DNA of 16,466 nt from Anaerolineales bacterium (GCA_023144145.1 JAGLGG010000310.1:1-16466), one strand, 5' to 3'. Shown: positions 1 through 7,147, counted from the stretch's first letter. Numbers and translations are program-made. Notes: a model not told the origin generated them from the letters alone.

Positions 1-1383
1 CGTCTTGAATTGGTCAAAATTCAACGCTTCGCCAAACAACGTAATCTCCAGATTGGTCTTTTGACTTTCGATTCCGAAGTTCGGCAGAATGGGCAGGATT
101 TATGCTTCCCAATTTTCGATTCTTTAGAAGATTTACCGGAAAGCAGATGGGAGATAAAACCACCCAAATCAATCCAAGATTCTGAAGAAGCTCTTTCTCG
201 ATATCCCAGACCCCCCGTTCAGCAATTAAAAGAGATAACGCCTGCTTGGGTAGAAAATATCAGATCTCGGAACATCCGACTACCAGCTGGTCTCATTTTT
301 GGGATCTCCCTTCTGTTACTCATTTTTATTGTGCCAACCGCGGAGATCAATTTGTTGCCCACGGGTACTGGGAAATTTCTTCCGATCTCTGTTGACCTTT
401 ATAGCGAACCCGATCTTGAAAGTGAACCTGGAAAAATTAGAGCAGAAGAATACGGGGTTGATGTTGTGGGAAGTGCAACCTTCTCGACAAGCGGTTGGAT
501 GAGAGTTCCTAAAAGCCCTGCGCAGGGTGCAGTAATTTTTGAGAATCATACTGAAGATCTCCTCAACATCCCTTTGCACACAGTTCTATGGACGAGTGGG
601 TCTACGGAGCAGAAATTTCGCACCACGACCACTGCAGAGCTACTAGGTGGATTTGGCGCGAAAGTAGAGATTGCGGTTGAAGCGATCGCTTCTGGAGCAG
701 AAGGGAATGTGCCTGCTTATTCAATCTCGGCAATAGAGGGCCCGCTTGGCCTGCTCATCTCGGTTTCTAACCCGAGAGCATTGAAAGGAGGCGTTGACGA
801 ACTACATCCGACAGCAACGCAGCGTGACCTGGATGACTTAGAAGAGCAATTGCTGGATGAGTTATTTCTCTTAGCAACAAATGAGATTGGATCAAACCTT
901 CAAGAAAACCAGGTTATTGTAGGAGATGGAATTTGGCTCGAGAGGATTATCGACCAAGAGTACAACCACACACCTGGCGAGATTGCAGACGAACTAACAA
1001 TGGAGATGGAAGTAAGCGTTGTCATGTTGGTGTATCATGAACCTGAATTGGAGAGGTTCATTCTGAATGAGATGTCACATGACTTGCCTGTTGGCATTGA
1101 AGTGATCCCAACTTCATTGAGTTATGAAGTTCAAACCGAACCATCGGGCTTGACGGATGGGAGATGGGGATTAAGTATTCAAGCGGAAGTTGAGACCTAT
1201 GACACGTTGGATTTTAGGGATATTAAAACCATGATCTTTGGGCGAACTCCGGAGAGTGCGGTGCGAATACTCGGGGACACAGCACCACATTTGATTGGTT
1301 CTCAGATAACTCTTTACCCAAGCTGGATGCCAATTCTGCCCTTTTGGACAGAGAGAATCCAACTTCACTGGGATTGGGAGTGA
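1..1383 (+). CDS. Membrane-anchored baseplate J/gp47-like protein, 5'-truncated
   Basis: The reading frame is open from base 1 (Arg-Leu-Glu-Leu-Val-Lys...), so the true start lies upstream; the TTG at 10 is probably internal. Counting from that TTG, residues 1-90 are soluble and end in a Pro-rich stretch. Residues 91-109 form one strong hydrophobic segment (LPAGLIFGISLLLLIFIVP), and about 350 residues follow. The C-terminal part has the hallmarks of the baseplate J/gp47 family: a conserved beta-rich block around residues 150-265 with FSTSG, an AEGNVPAYSI motif near 233 and NPRALKGGVDE near 256. Phage gp47 forms part of a contractile-tail baseplate, but here there is one membrane anchor and no other tail gene nearby, so a phage role is unlikely. 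I infer an extracytoplasmic domain tethered to the membrane with a cytoplasmic N-terminus. It is the first visible gene of an operon with ruvX and mltG. The family call is fairly firm; the function is unknown. Confidence 0.72.
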   Translation, partial: RLELVKIQRFAKQRNLQIGLLTFDSEVRQNGQDLCFPIFDSLEDLPESRWEIKPPKSIQDSEEALSRYPRPPVQQLKEITPAWVENIRSRNIRLPAGLIFGISLLLLIFIVPTAEINLLPTGTGKFLPISVDLYSEPDLESEPGKIRAEEYGVDVVGSATFSTSGWMRVPKSPAQGAVIFENHTEDLLNIPLHTVLWTSGSTEQKFRTTTTAELLGGFGAKVEIAVEAIASGAEGNVPAYSISAIEGPLGLLISVSNPRALKGGVDELHPTATQRDLDDLEEQLLDELFLLATNEIGSNLQENQVIVGDGIWLERIIDQEYNHTPGEIADELTMEMEVSVVMLVYHEPELERFILNEMSHDLPVGIEVIPTSLSYEVQTEPSGLTDGRWGLSIQAEVETYDTLDFRDIKTMIFGRTPESAVRILGDTAPHLIGSQITLYPSWMPILPFWTERIQLHWDWE

Positions 1384-1388
1384 GAATT

Positions 1389-1784
1389 GTGTCACGCATC
1401 CTTGCCATAGATCCCGGAGATGTGCGAATTGGGCTTGCGATAAGTGATCCAACTGGAACGATATCGCGTCCGCTAAAAGTCATCTCTCATCAATCGCGCT
1501 TGCAGGATGCTAAGAGAATCATTGAGGAAGCTCAAGAACACTCGGTTGAGAAAATAATTGTGGGGCTTGCTCTTGATAATGAGGGCAATATCGGTCCACA
1601 GGGGCGCAAGGCGCTGAGGTTGGTGAAGGTGCTTCAGGATTTAACAAGATTGCCAGTTGAGACTTGGGATGAGAGCGGTTCGAGCATGGCAGTTTCTCAG
1701 AAGGGACGAAAAAAACAGCCTATCGATGCAAAGGCTGCTGCCTTCATCTTGCAGGAGTATCTAAATGCCAAAGAGACCTCGTAA
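1389..1784 (+). CDS. ruvX: RuvX/YqgF-family RNase H-fold nuclease
   Basis: This 131-residue protein belongs to the YqgF/RuvX family, whose members act in pre-16S rRNA 5'-end maturation and have been proposed as Holliday-junction resolvases. Visible motifs are LAIDPGDVRIGLAISD (residues 5-20, first acidic residue D8), IIVGLALDNEGNIGPQG (about 56-72), WDESGSS (93-99) and DAKAAAFILQEYL (113-125, acidic D113). The length fits the family. I chose GTG 1389 because a GGGAG sits 8 nt upstream and the family N-terminus begins just before LAID. GTG 1380, which overlaps the previous stop as GTGA, is an alternative that adds three residues. The usual DERLTT motif reads DESGSS and the usual GLPLN reads GLALD, so the protein is divergent. 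Its 3' end overlaps mltG by 20 bp, implying co-transcription and probably translational coupling. Confidence 0.85.
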   Translation: MSRILAIDPGDVRIGLAISDPTGTISRPLKVISHQSRLQDAKRIIEEAQEHSVEKIIVGLALDNEGNIGPQGRKALRLVKVLQDLTRLPVETWDESGSSMAVSQKGRKKQPIDAKAAAFILQEYLNAKETS

Positions 1785-2907
1785 GCGTAGAGGTATTTTC
1801 GCTCTAAGTTTTATTGCGCTTGGGAGTATTGGGTGCTGCGCGGCCGTAATTGCCATTTTGTACATCGGTCTTCCCAACGCGGTTGGTAGAATCGGAGAAC
1901 CTGCGCCTGAATTGGATCCGATTGATCGGCTCTTTCTCACTGGCTACCTTTGGTTGAATATCAGCGCAATAGATACCCCGGCGGGGGATACACCACTTCA
2001 GTATGAGCTTGAGGTAATGCAAGGTGAAAATGCGACGAGTGTAGTCGGTAAATTAAAGACAGCTGGCGTTATTGAGGATGATGCTCTCTTAAGGAACTTT
2101 CTTCAGTATCGGGGATATGATCGTGGAATAGAGGCAGGAACATACACACTGCACGGGGGAATGACAATTCGAGAAATTTCATTGGTCTTACAGAAGGCCG
2201 ACCCACAAGCAATTCATTTCGTTGTGCTAGAAGGATGGCGCAGGGAGCAAATTGCAGAGGCTATCGATATTCAGGGGTTAAGCTTTTCATCATTAGGTTA
2301 TTTAGAGGCTTCTCAACGAGTACCGAACCACTTCGCGTTTTCGGAACATATGCCTGTATTTGCTACACTGGAGGGATTCCTTTTCCCTGATACGTATTCC
2401 ATTTCACCGGAAATGGATGCAGAAAATTTCATCGAGCGAGTGTTAGAAAACTTTGGCAGCCGGATCACAGCGGAGATCATAAGCGGTTTTGAGCGACAGG
2501 GTCTGGATATCTACGAAGGAATTACTCTCGCTTCCATTCTTGAGCGAGAAGCGGTTATATCGGACGAGCGTGATCTCATCGCTTCTGTGTTTATCAATCG
2601 CTACAACATTGGGATGAAATTGGAAGCAGACCCGACAGTGCAATATGCCCTAGGACAACAGGTCGATGGCTCGTGGTGGAAGGCCCCGCTTACTTTTGAT
2701 GATCTTGATATCGACTCGCCCTATAACACCTATCGTTATCCTGGGTTGCCCCCTGGGCCGATAGCTAATCCTGGACTTGATTCTATTGAGGCGGTTGCAT
2801 TTCCTGCGCAGTCATCTTATCTCTATTTTCGAGCTGCATGCGATGGTTCAGGCAGGCATAATTTTTCTAATACATTCGAAGAGCATCAGCGATTCGCATG
2901 TGAATAA
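1765..2907 (+). CDS. mltG: Endolytic murein transglycosylase MltG
   Basis: MltG cleaves nascent peptidoglycan glycan strands at the outer face of the membrane and so sets strand length. The 380-residue protein has a basic N-terminus (PKRPRKRR), a membrane segment at about residues 12-36, a LysM-like region (about 80-145) and the YceG catalytic domain. Diagnostic motifs are LASILEREAV (255-264; E260 matches the catalytic Glu of E. coli MltG), INRYNIGMKLEADPTVQYAL (277-296), SPYNTYRYPGLPPGPIANPG (318-337) and HNFSNTFEEH (365-374). The start ATG 1765 has AGGAG at 1753-1757 with ideal spacing and lies inside the end of ruvX. The last ten codons plus the stop are duplicated exactly 180 bp downstream, so the gene is now separated from its terminator by a 147-bp insert. 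The protein itself looks complete. Confidence 0.95.
   Translation: MPKRPRKRRGIFALSFIALGSIGCCAAVIAILYIGLPNAVGRIGEPAPELDPIDRLFLTGYLWLNISAIDTPAGDTPLQYELEVMQGENATSVVGKLKTAGVIEDDALLRNFLQYRGYDRGIEAGTYTLHGGMTIREISLVLQKADPQAIHFVVLEGWRREQIAEAIDIQGLSFSSLGYLEASQRVPNHFAFSEHMPVFATLEGFLFPDTYSISPEMDAENFIERVLENFGSRITAEIISGFERQGLDIYEGITLASILEREAVISDERDLIASVFINRYNIGMKLEADPTVQYALGQQVDGSWWKAPLTFDDLDIDSPYNTYRYPGLPPGPIANPGLDSIEAVAFPAQSSYLYFRAACDGSGRHNFSNTFEEHQRFACE
2875..2907 (+). repeat. 33-bp direct repeat, copy 1 (end of mltG)
   Basis: A 33-bp stretch covering the last ten mltG codons (FEEHQRFACE) and the TAA stop. It is identical, base for base, to positions 3055-3087. The sequences before the two copies differ (TACA versus TATTG) and those after differ (AAAGGGC versus TAAAAGA), so this is a bounded repeat rather than one period of a tandem duplication. 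Confidence 0.95.
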
Positions 2908-3054
2908 AAAGGGCTGTCCCAAAAGCACTCAAGAATATTACGAAATAACAATGAACATGGAGTATGGGCAACTGGCCAGTTGCCTGTACAAATGGGTTAA
3001 CTGCCGAGCATCTGGCAAATTTCATATCGCTTGATCCATGACAAATCAATATTG
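2908..3054. other. 147-bp insert between direct repeats, possible mobile-element remnant
   Basis: This DNA sits between the two 33-bp repeats and separates mltG from its terminator. It begins with AAAGGGCTGTCCCAAAAG, which resembles the terminal inverted repeats of several transposon families (recalled, not searched), but no matching CTTTTGGGACAGCCC is seen at the right end. It contains an 18-bp perfect palindrome at 2967-2984. No convincing gene is present: the short open frames lack ribosome-binding sites and merely read through the repeats. It could be a decayed integrated element, a miniature element or a small structured RNA region in the mltG 3' UTR. Confidence 0.5.
2967..2984. repeat. 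18-bp perfect palindrome in the insert
   Basis: GGCAACTGGCCAGTTGCC is its own reverse complement. In RNA it could fold into a seven-pair hairpin with a four-base loop. No T-tract follows, so it is not an obvious terminator. As duplex DNA it could be a dimeric protein-binding site. It lies centrally in the repeat-flanked insert. Confidence 0.6.
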
Positions 3055-3087
3055 TTCGAAGAGCATCAGCGATTCGCATGTGAATAA
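3055..3087. repeat. 33-bp direct repeat, copy 2
   Basis: Perfect second copy of 2875-2907, offset by exactly 180 bp. It is followed directly by the terminator hairpin, which suggests that this junction (stop codon, then terminator) was the ancestral end of mltG before the insertion. Confidence 0.95.
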
Positions 3088-3088
3088 T

Positions 3089-3119
3089 AAAAGAAGCCCA
3101 TGAGGGCTCCTTTTATTTT
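3089..3119. terminator. Bidirectional intrinsic terminator between mltG and sigA
   Basis: AAAAGAAGCCC (3089-3099) pairs with GGGCTCCTTTT (3104-3114) with one A-C mismatch around an ATGA loop. TTTTATTTT follows on the plus strand; on the minus strand the hairpin is followed by a TTCTTTTATTATT tract. It sits between convergent genes and can serve both. Confidence 0.85.
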
Positions 3120-3163
3120 CCCTTATTTTTCATGGATATTTTATTAAATTCTTGGGGCTATCA

Positions 3164-4396
3164 TTAAGATCGTAGGTAGTCCTGAAGCTGCCTTTTAAAT
3201 TGAGGTTGGCGCAACCTGCGAAGTGCCTGGGCCTCAATTTGTCTCACCCTTTCTCGAGTTACACCAAGTTTTTTGCCAACCTCTCCAAGAGTGTGGCTTC
3301 TTCCGTCTTGGAGTCCGTAGCGCAGCTGAAGGATCCGAACCTCTCTTGGGGGAAGGGTGTTGAGAACATCTCTTAAGTGTTCCTGCATGATCTTTTCAGT
3401 GACGCTCTCCGCAGGTGCAGGAAGCACGGTATCGGCGGTGTAATCACCGAGTTCATGATCTTCATCATCGTCAGCGGGCAGCTCGAGTGAAAGTGGTCTC
3501 TGAGCGACGCGCATTAATTCTTCAACTTTCTTTGTGGTAACTTCAAGGGCTTCAGCCAATTCAACAGTTGTTGGTTCTCGACCCAGTTCTTGTGTTAGCT
3601 TATGGGAGTATCGGTTAAGTTTGTTGATTTGATCACCCATATGGACTGGAACACGAATGGTCCTGCCTTGGTCAGCTACGCACCGAGAGGTTGCCTGACG
3701 GATCCACCAAGTCGCATAGGTTGAAAAACGGAATCCACGTCGATAATCAAATTTCTTTGTCGCCCGAATGAGACCTATGTTTCCTTCTTGAATGAGGTCT
3801 AGGAAGGGGACACCTCGTCTGACGTACTTCTTGGCAACGCTGATTACCAACCGGAAGTTTGCGGTGATAATATGCTCCCTTGCAGCCCAGCCATCCTCAA
3901 CCAACCGCCTTAATTCCACCTTGCGTTTCTTTGTGACAGGTTCCTTGGCGAGGATCGCGCGCGCTTCTCTCCCGGCTTCAATCCGTTTTGAGAGAGAGAT
4001 TTCCTCGTCGTGCGTGAGGAGAGGAACTTTGCTTACTTCTTGAAGGTATAACGCCACTGCATCGTTTGCATAAGGGTCTTCGAACATCACTCCCGTGATT
4101 TGGTTCTTCTCATCCAATGTGTCACTACCTGCTGAATTGTTCTCATCAATGCTTTCATGACTGGCCTTGGGGTAGGGAAAACTATCATCAAAGCCATGTT
4201 CTAAGTTAGCCGAATCGAGATTATCCGAGAGCTTTTCATTTTGTTCGTGTGCTCGATCGAGCAGCCTTTCAAGAGGGACAATGCCTTGCTCCTCAGATTG
4301 CCAGGCTTCGTTGTTCTCTCCATTTCGGACATTGGCATTATCGAGAGAAGGTACTTGAACATCTACTTGCTTGACCTTACTATTTTTGGAGTTCAT
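3164..4396 (-). CDS. sigA: RNA polymerase primary-type sigma-70 factor (RpoD/SigA)
   Basis: This 410-residue sigma factor directs RNA polymerase to -35/-10 promoters. Residues 1-105 are acidic, low-complexity and poorly conserved. Region 1.2 follows (DPYANDAVALYLQEVSKVPL, 107-126), then region 2 (LVISVAKKYVRRGVPFLDLI, 183-202, and FDYRRGFRFSTYATWWIRQA, 216-235), region 3 (about 255-330) and region 4 with its helix-turn-helix (TLGEVGKKLGVTRERVRQIE, 369-388). The start ATG 4396 has GAGG about 7 nt upstream. Region 2.4 reads RQATSRCVADQGRTIR rather than the near-universal RQAITR(A/S)IADQARTIR, so several -10-facing residues differ conservatively. The gene is alone on its strand, with its own promoter and a shared terminator. 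It is either the primary factor or a close group-2 paralogue; the window cannot decide. Confidence 0.9.
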   Translation of the reverse strand: MNSKNSKVKQVDVQVPSLDNANVRNGENNEAWQSEEQGIVPLERLLDRAHEQNEKLSDNLDSANLEHGFDDSFPYPKASHESIDENNSAGSDTLDEKNQITGVMFEDPYANDAVALYLQEVSKVPLLTHDEEISLSKRIEAGREARAILAKEPVTKKRKVELRRLVEDGWAAREHIITANFRLVISVAKKYVRRGVPFLDLIQEGNIGLIRATKKFDYRRGFRFSTYATWWIRQATSRCVADQGRTIRVPVHMGDQINKLNRYSHKLTQELGREPTTVELAEALEVTTKKVEELMRVAQRPLSLELPADDDEDHELGDYTADTVLPAPAESVTEKIMQEHLRDVLNTLPPREVRILQLRYGLQDGRSHTLGEVGKKLGVTRERVRQIEAQALRRLRQPQFKRQLQDYLRS

Positions 4397-4506
4397 TATC
4401 CAACCTCATGTGAATGCTAAAAGGTCAGGACTGAATAATACTGACCAAAACGACCGATTTTATCATAATTACTACAAGAAAAAAAAGTGACGCTCTAATT
4501 TGAACT

Positions 4507-4535
4507 ATTTTACAGTCCTGTCAAGGTATTGTCAA
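4507..4535 (-). promoter_or_regulatory. Sigma-70-type promoter of the sigA gene
   Basis: Read on the minus strand: TTGACA (4535-4530), a 17-bp spacer, then TAAAAT (4512-4507). The -35 is perfect and the -10 matches five of six. This predicts a start near 4500 and a leader of about 100 nt before the ATG at 4396. A second TTGACA at 4524-4519 lies within the spacer, but with 17-bp spacing its -10 (AAATTA) is poor. Confidence 0.75.
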
Positions 4536-4670
4536 TAAAACATCTAAAATTCTAATCGTTTACTCATTTTCAACCATGGTGGGTCATCTCGCTTATCGGA
4601 ATTTGATTAATTCTTGGGTATTTCGTGTGATATTGCAGTAAGATTCCATACCCGAATCGAGGTGGATTTT

Positions 4671-6635
4671 ATGCAGTCCCCATCAATCGCGCCCTATGGA
4701 ACCTGGAAATCAGAGATAAGCGCTTCGCACGTTGCAGAGGTTGGAATGGGCAGCATTCTACCGGTTACAGATCTTCGAGTGGTTGGGGAAAATATTTACT
4801 GGATCGAGCGCATACCAGACCAGGGGGGCAGACAGGTAGTTGTCAAAACAGACGGAAGGATGCCGCCGGAGAGGTTGATACCGGAAGGGTTCAATGCCCG
4901 GACGATGGTGCACGAGTATGGTGGTGGGTCTTATTGTGCTTATAAGAACGTTCTGTTCTTTTCGAACTTTGAAGATCAACGGCTTTATCGCCTCATCTCA
5001 GGGTCAGATCCAATTGCGATCACGCCGGATTCCGGACAACCAAGATCAACTCGATATGCAGATTCAACTGTTTCCAGCGACGGAAAGTGGATCATCGCGG
5101 TCAGGGAACGGCATGGTTCGCAAACGGAGGTGATCAACGATTTGGTGGCAATCCCCTCGGATGGCCATTCAGCGCCGCACGTGCTCAACTCTGGTCGTGA
5201 TTTCTATTCATCTCCAAAGATAAGCCCGGATGGAAAATCTATGGCATGGTTGTGCTGGGATCACCCTCAAATGCCATGGAATGGGACAGAGATATGGGTC
5301 GGAAAAATTGGTGAAAACTTCGATTTACAAGCTCCAACGTGCATCTCCGGAGGCCCGTCCACATCAATCTTTCAACCTGAGTGGGATCCTACGGGCACAC
5401 TGCACTTCATTTCAGATGACAGTGGCTGGTGGGATCTCTACAAGGTTGTCGATGGGAACGTGCAAGTCGTTCTTCAGAGAGAAGTTGATTTAGGATTTCC
5501 GCAATGGATATTTGCTCTCTCGCGCTACACATTTCTCCCGGGAGAGTGGATCGCCGTTATCTACTCTTCTGATGGGCTAGATAAACTCGCCCTTGTCAAG
5601 ACGGATGCTACCGAATTCCAGACCCTAGATCTTCCCTTCCAATCATTTTCTCCCCCCTATCTTAGCTGTGATGAAAAGGCAAATTTATGGCTAATCGGGG
5701 GAAGTGCATATGAGACACCTTCAGTTATTCGGATTGACCCTCGCTCGCAGCAATTTGAGATCGTAAAGTATGGTTCAAAGGTGAAAATACCACCTAAGCA
5801 AATTTCCGCACCTCGATCCATTGAGTTTCCCACAGTTGACGGTGATCAGGCGCATGCCTTTTTCTATGAACCAAAAAACCCTGGGTTTCAAGGACCTGAA
5901 GGCGAGCTCCCACCCTTAATTGTTAAAAGTCACGGCGGACCAACTTCTGCGGCGCGAGCCCATCTTCAACTTGAGATCCAATTTTGGACGAGCAGGGGGT
6001 TTGCGCTGGTTGATGTTAATTATGGTGGTAGTACCGGTTTCGGCAGGAAATTTCGAGAACGTTTAGAAGGGACTTGGGGAGAAGTCGATACGAATGATTG
6101 CATTAAAGCCGCCCAATTTCTTGTTGAGCAGGGACTTGTGGATGGCCAAAGATTGATTATTCGAGGGGGAAGTGCAGGTGGCTTCACCACATTATCGGCG
6201 CTCACTTTCCACGCTGTATTTTCTGCTGGGGCAAGTTATTATGGAGTCTCTGATTTAGAAGCATTGGCGTTAAATACACATAAGTTTGAATCCCATTACT
6301 TAGACAGACTCATTGGTCCACTCCCTGAAGCGAAAGATATTTATTTCAATCGATCACCGATCCATTTTACTGAACGGCTATCTTGTCCGATGATATTGCT
6401 TCAAGGGCTGGAAGATGAGGTTGTACTCCCACCACAAGCGGAAACAATGATTGAGGCCCTGGATCGGAAAAACCTTCCTTATACTTATGTCGTGTTTGAG
6501 AATGAGGGTCATGGATTTCGGCGACAGGAAAATGTTATTCATTCGCTTGAAGCAGAATTGTCATTCTACGCGCAGATTTTCGATCTCCAATTAGGTGAAC
6601 CAATAAGGCCGGTGCTGATCAGAAATCTTAAATAA
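4671..6635 (+). CDS. S9-family serine peptidase (prolyl oligopeptidase/acylaminoacyl-peptidase-like)
   Basis: A 654-residue two-domain peptidase. Residues of about 35-390 look like the beta-propeller that screens peptide substrates, with repeated SPDGKSMAW- and WIIAV-type blades. Residues of about 400-654 are the alpha/beta hydrolase domain. The catalytic triad is visible as S501 in GGSAGG, D582 in QGLEDEVV and H614 in NEGHGF; HGGP at 421-424 is the usual oxyanion-loop region. No signal peptide or membrane segment is present, so a cytoplasmic role in hydrolysing short or blocked peptides is likely. I chose ATG 4671 because GAGGTGG (4659-4665) lies 5 nt upstream; the frame stays open back to TTG 4614, but that part lacks conserved character. 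It appears monocistronic, divergent from sigA. The exact substrate class (dipeptidyl, acylaminoacyl or oligopeptidase) cannot be told from sequence. Confidence 0.9.
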   Translation: MQSPSIAPYGTWKSEISASHVAEVGMGSILPVTDLRVVGENIYWIERIPDQGGRQVVVKTDGRMPPERLIPEGFNARTMVHEYGGGSYCAYKNVLFFSNFEDQRLYRLISGSDPIAITPDSGQPRSTRYADSTVSSDGKWIIAVRERHGSQTEVINDLVAIPSDGHSAPHVLNSGRDFYSSPKISPDGKSMAWLCWDHPQMPWNGTEIWVGKIGENFDLQAPTCISGGPSTSIFQPEWDPTGTLHFISDDSGWWDLYKVVDGNVQVVLQREVDLGFPQWIFALSRYTFLPGEWIAVIYSSDGLDKLALVKTDATEFQTLDLPFQSFSPPYLSCDEKANLWLIGGSAYETPSVIRIDPRSQQFEIVKYGSKVKIPPKQISAPRSIEFPTVDGDQAHAFFYEPKNPGFQGPEGELPPLIVKSHGGPTSAARAHLQLEIQFWTSRGFALVDVNYGGSTGFGRKFRERLEGTWGEVDTNDCIKAAQFLVEQGLVDGQRLIIRGGSAGGFTTLSALTFHAVFSAGASYYGVSDLEALALNTHKFESHYLDRLIGPLPEAKDIYFNRSPIHFTERLSCPMILLQGLEDEVVLPPQAETMIEALDRKNLPYTYVVFENEGHGFRRQENVIHSLEAELSFYAQIFDLQLGEPIRPVLIRNLK

Positions 6636-6656
6636 GGACCACAGTTTTGATGTGCC

Positions 6657-6678
6657 CCCAGCACTGGAACTTGCTGGG
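6657..6678 (+). terminator. Weak hairpin after the S9 peptidase gene
   Basis: CCCAGCA (6657-6663) pairs perfectly with TGCTGGG (6672-6678) around an 8-nt loop. Only TTAAAA follows, so as an intrinsic terminator it would be weak. Its right arm overlaps the proposed -35 of the next gene. Confidence 0.35.
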
Positions 6679-6699
6679 TTAAAAGTGCTATGGTAGACT
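6671..6699 (+). promoter_or_regulatory. Putative promoter of the Roadblock gene
   Basis: TTGCTG (6671-6676), a 17-bp spacer, then TAGACT (6694-6699), about 35 bp before the ATG. Both hexamers keep only the most important bases. The 98-bp gap after the preceding gene makes a separate promoter plausible. Confidence 0.4.
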
Positions 6700-6733
6700 G
6701 ATCAAAGTTGAGTAAATCAAAGGGGATTCCCCA

Positions 6734-7108
6734 ATGCCGAAGTCGCGAAATGACCTTATGTTGGATCGCCTCAGAACTCTCCAGGCGAACACTCCAGATG
6801 TAGAGTCTTCAGCGGTCGTCAGTGTTGACGGTCTAATCATTGCCTCATCATTGCCGGTAGGATTTGAAGAAGATCGAGTATCAGCGATGTCTGCTGCGAT
6901 GCTCAGTTTGGGGGATAGAATTGCTGGAGAGCTGGGACGGGGCTTGTTAAGCGAGGTGTATATTCACGGGGCCGACGGCTACGTCCTTCTTGTGTCTGTA
7001 GGTGGCGAGGCGGTTCTCACTGTTTTGGCTCGTAAACAAGCAAAATTAGGCCTATTATTTCTTGAGATGAGGCGGGCGGCAGAGGATTTGGAGCAATTGG
7101 TAGGTTGA
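6734..7108 (+). CDS. Roadblock/LC7-domain protein
   Basis: A 124-residue single-domain protein. Residues of about 20-110 show the Roadblock/LC7 pattern: SAVVSVDGLIIASSLP (26-41), a helix with MSAAMLSLGDRIAGELGRG, and the strand pair EVYIHGADGYVLLVSVGG followed by AVLTVLARKQAKLGLLFLEM. Proteins of this fold dimerise and usually regulate small Ras-like GTPases (for example MglB acting on MglA), but no GTPase gene is nearby. There is no signal peptide or membrane segment. The start ATG 6734 has AGGGGA 7 nt upstream; this ribosome-binding site is part of a GGGGATTCCCC palindrome that could partly hide it. A strong hairpin separates it from pyrG. Its partner cannot be named from this window. Confidence 0.85.
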   Translation: MPKSRNDLMLDRLRTLQANTPDVESSAVVSVDGLIIASSLPVGFEEDRVSAMSAAMLSLGDRIAGELGRGLLSEVYIHGADGYVLLVSVGGEAVLTVLARKQAKLGLLFLEMRRAAEDLEQLVG

Positions 7109-7147
7109 TGCGAGATCATACGAACCGATCATACCAAAGATGATATT

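Noticed and set aside
1..1383. Prophage or contractile injection system
   Set aside because: Only one baseplate-J-like gene is present; it has a membrane anchor and chromosomal housekeeping neighbours, with no tail, sheath, spike or integrase genes.
2867..3079. Minus-strand open frame of 70 codons with the peptide MRIADALR at both ends
   Set aside because: The repeated peptide is only the 33-bp DNA repeat read backwards. There is no ribosome-binding site and the frame overlaps the end of mltG.
2875..3087. Simple 180-bp tandem duplication of the mltG end
   Set aside because: Only 33 bp match; the bases before each copy differ, so there is no second copy of the rest of the 180-bp unit.
4614..4670. 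TTG start for the S9 peptidase at 4614
   Set aside because: It has no good ribosome-binding site, whereas ATG 4671 has GAGGTGG at ideal spacing.
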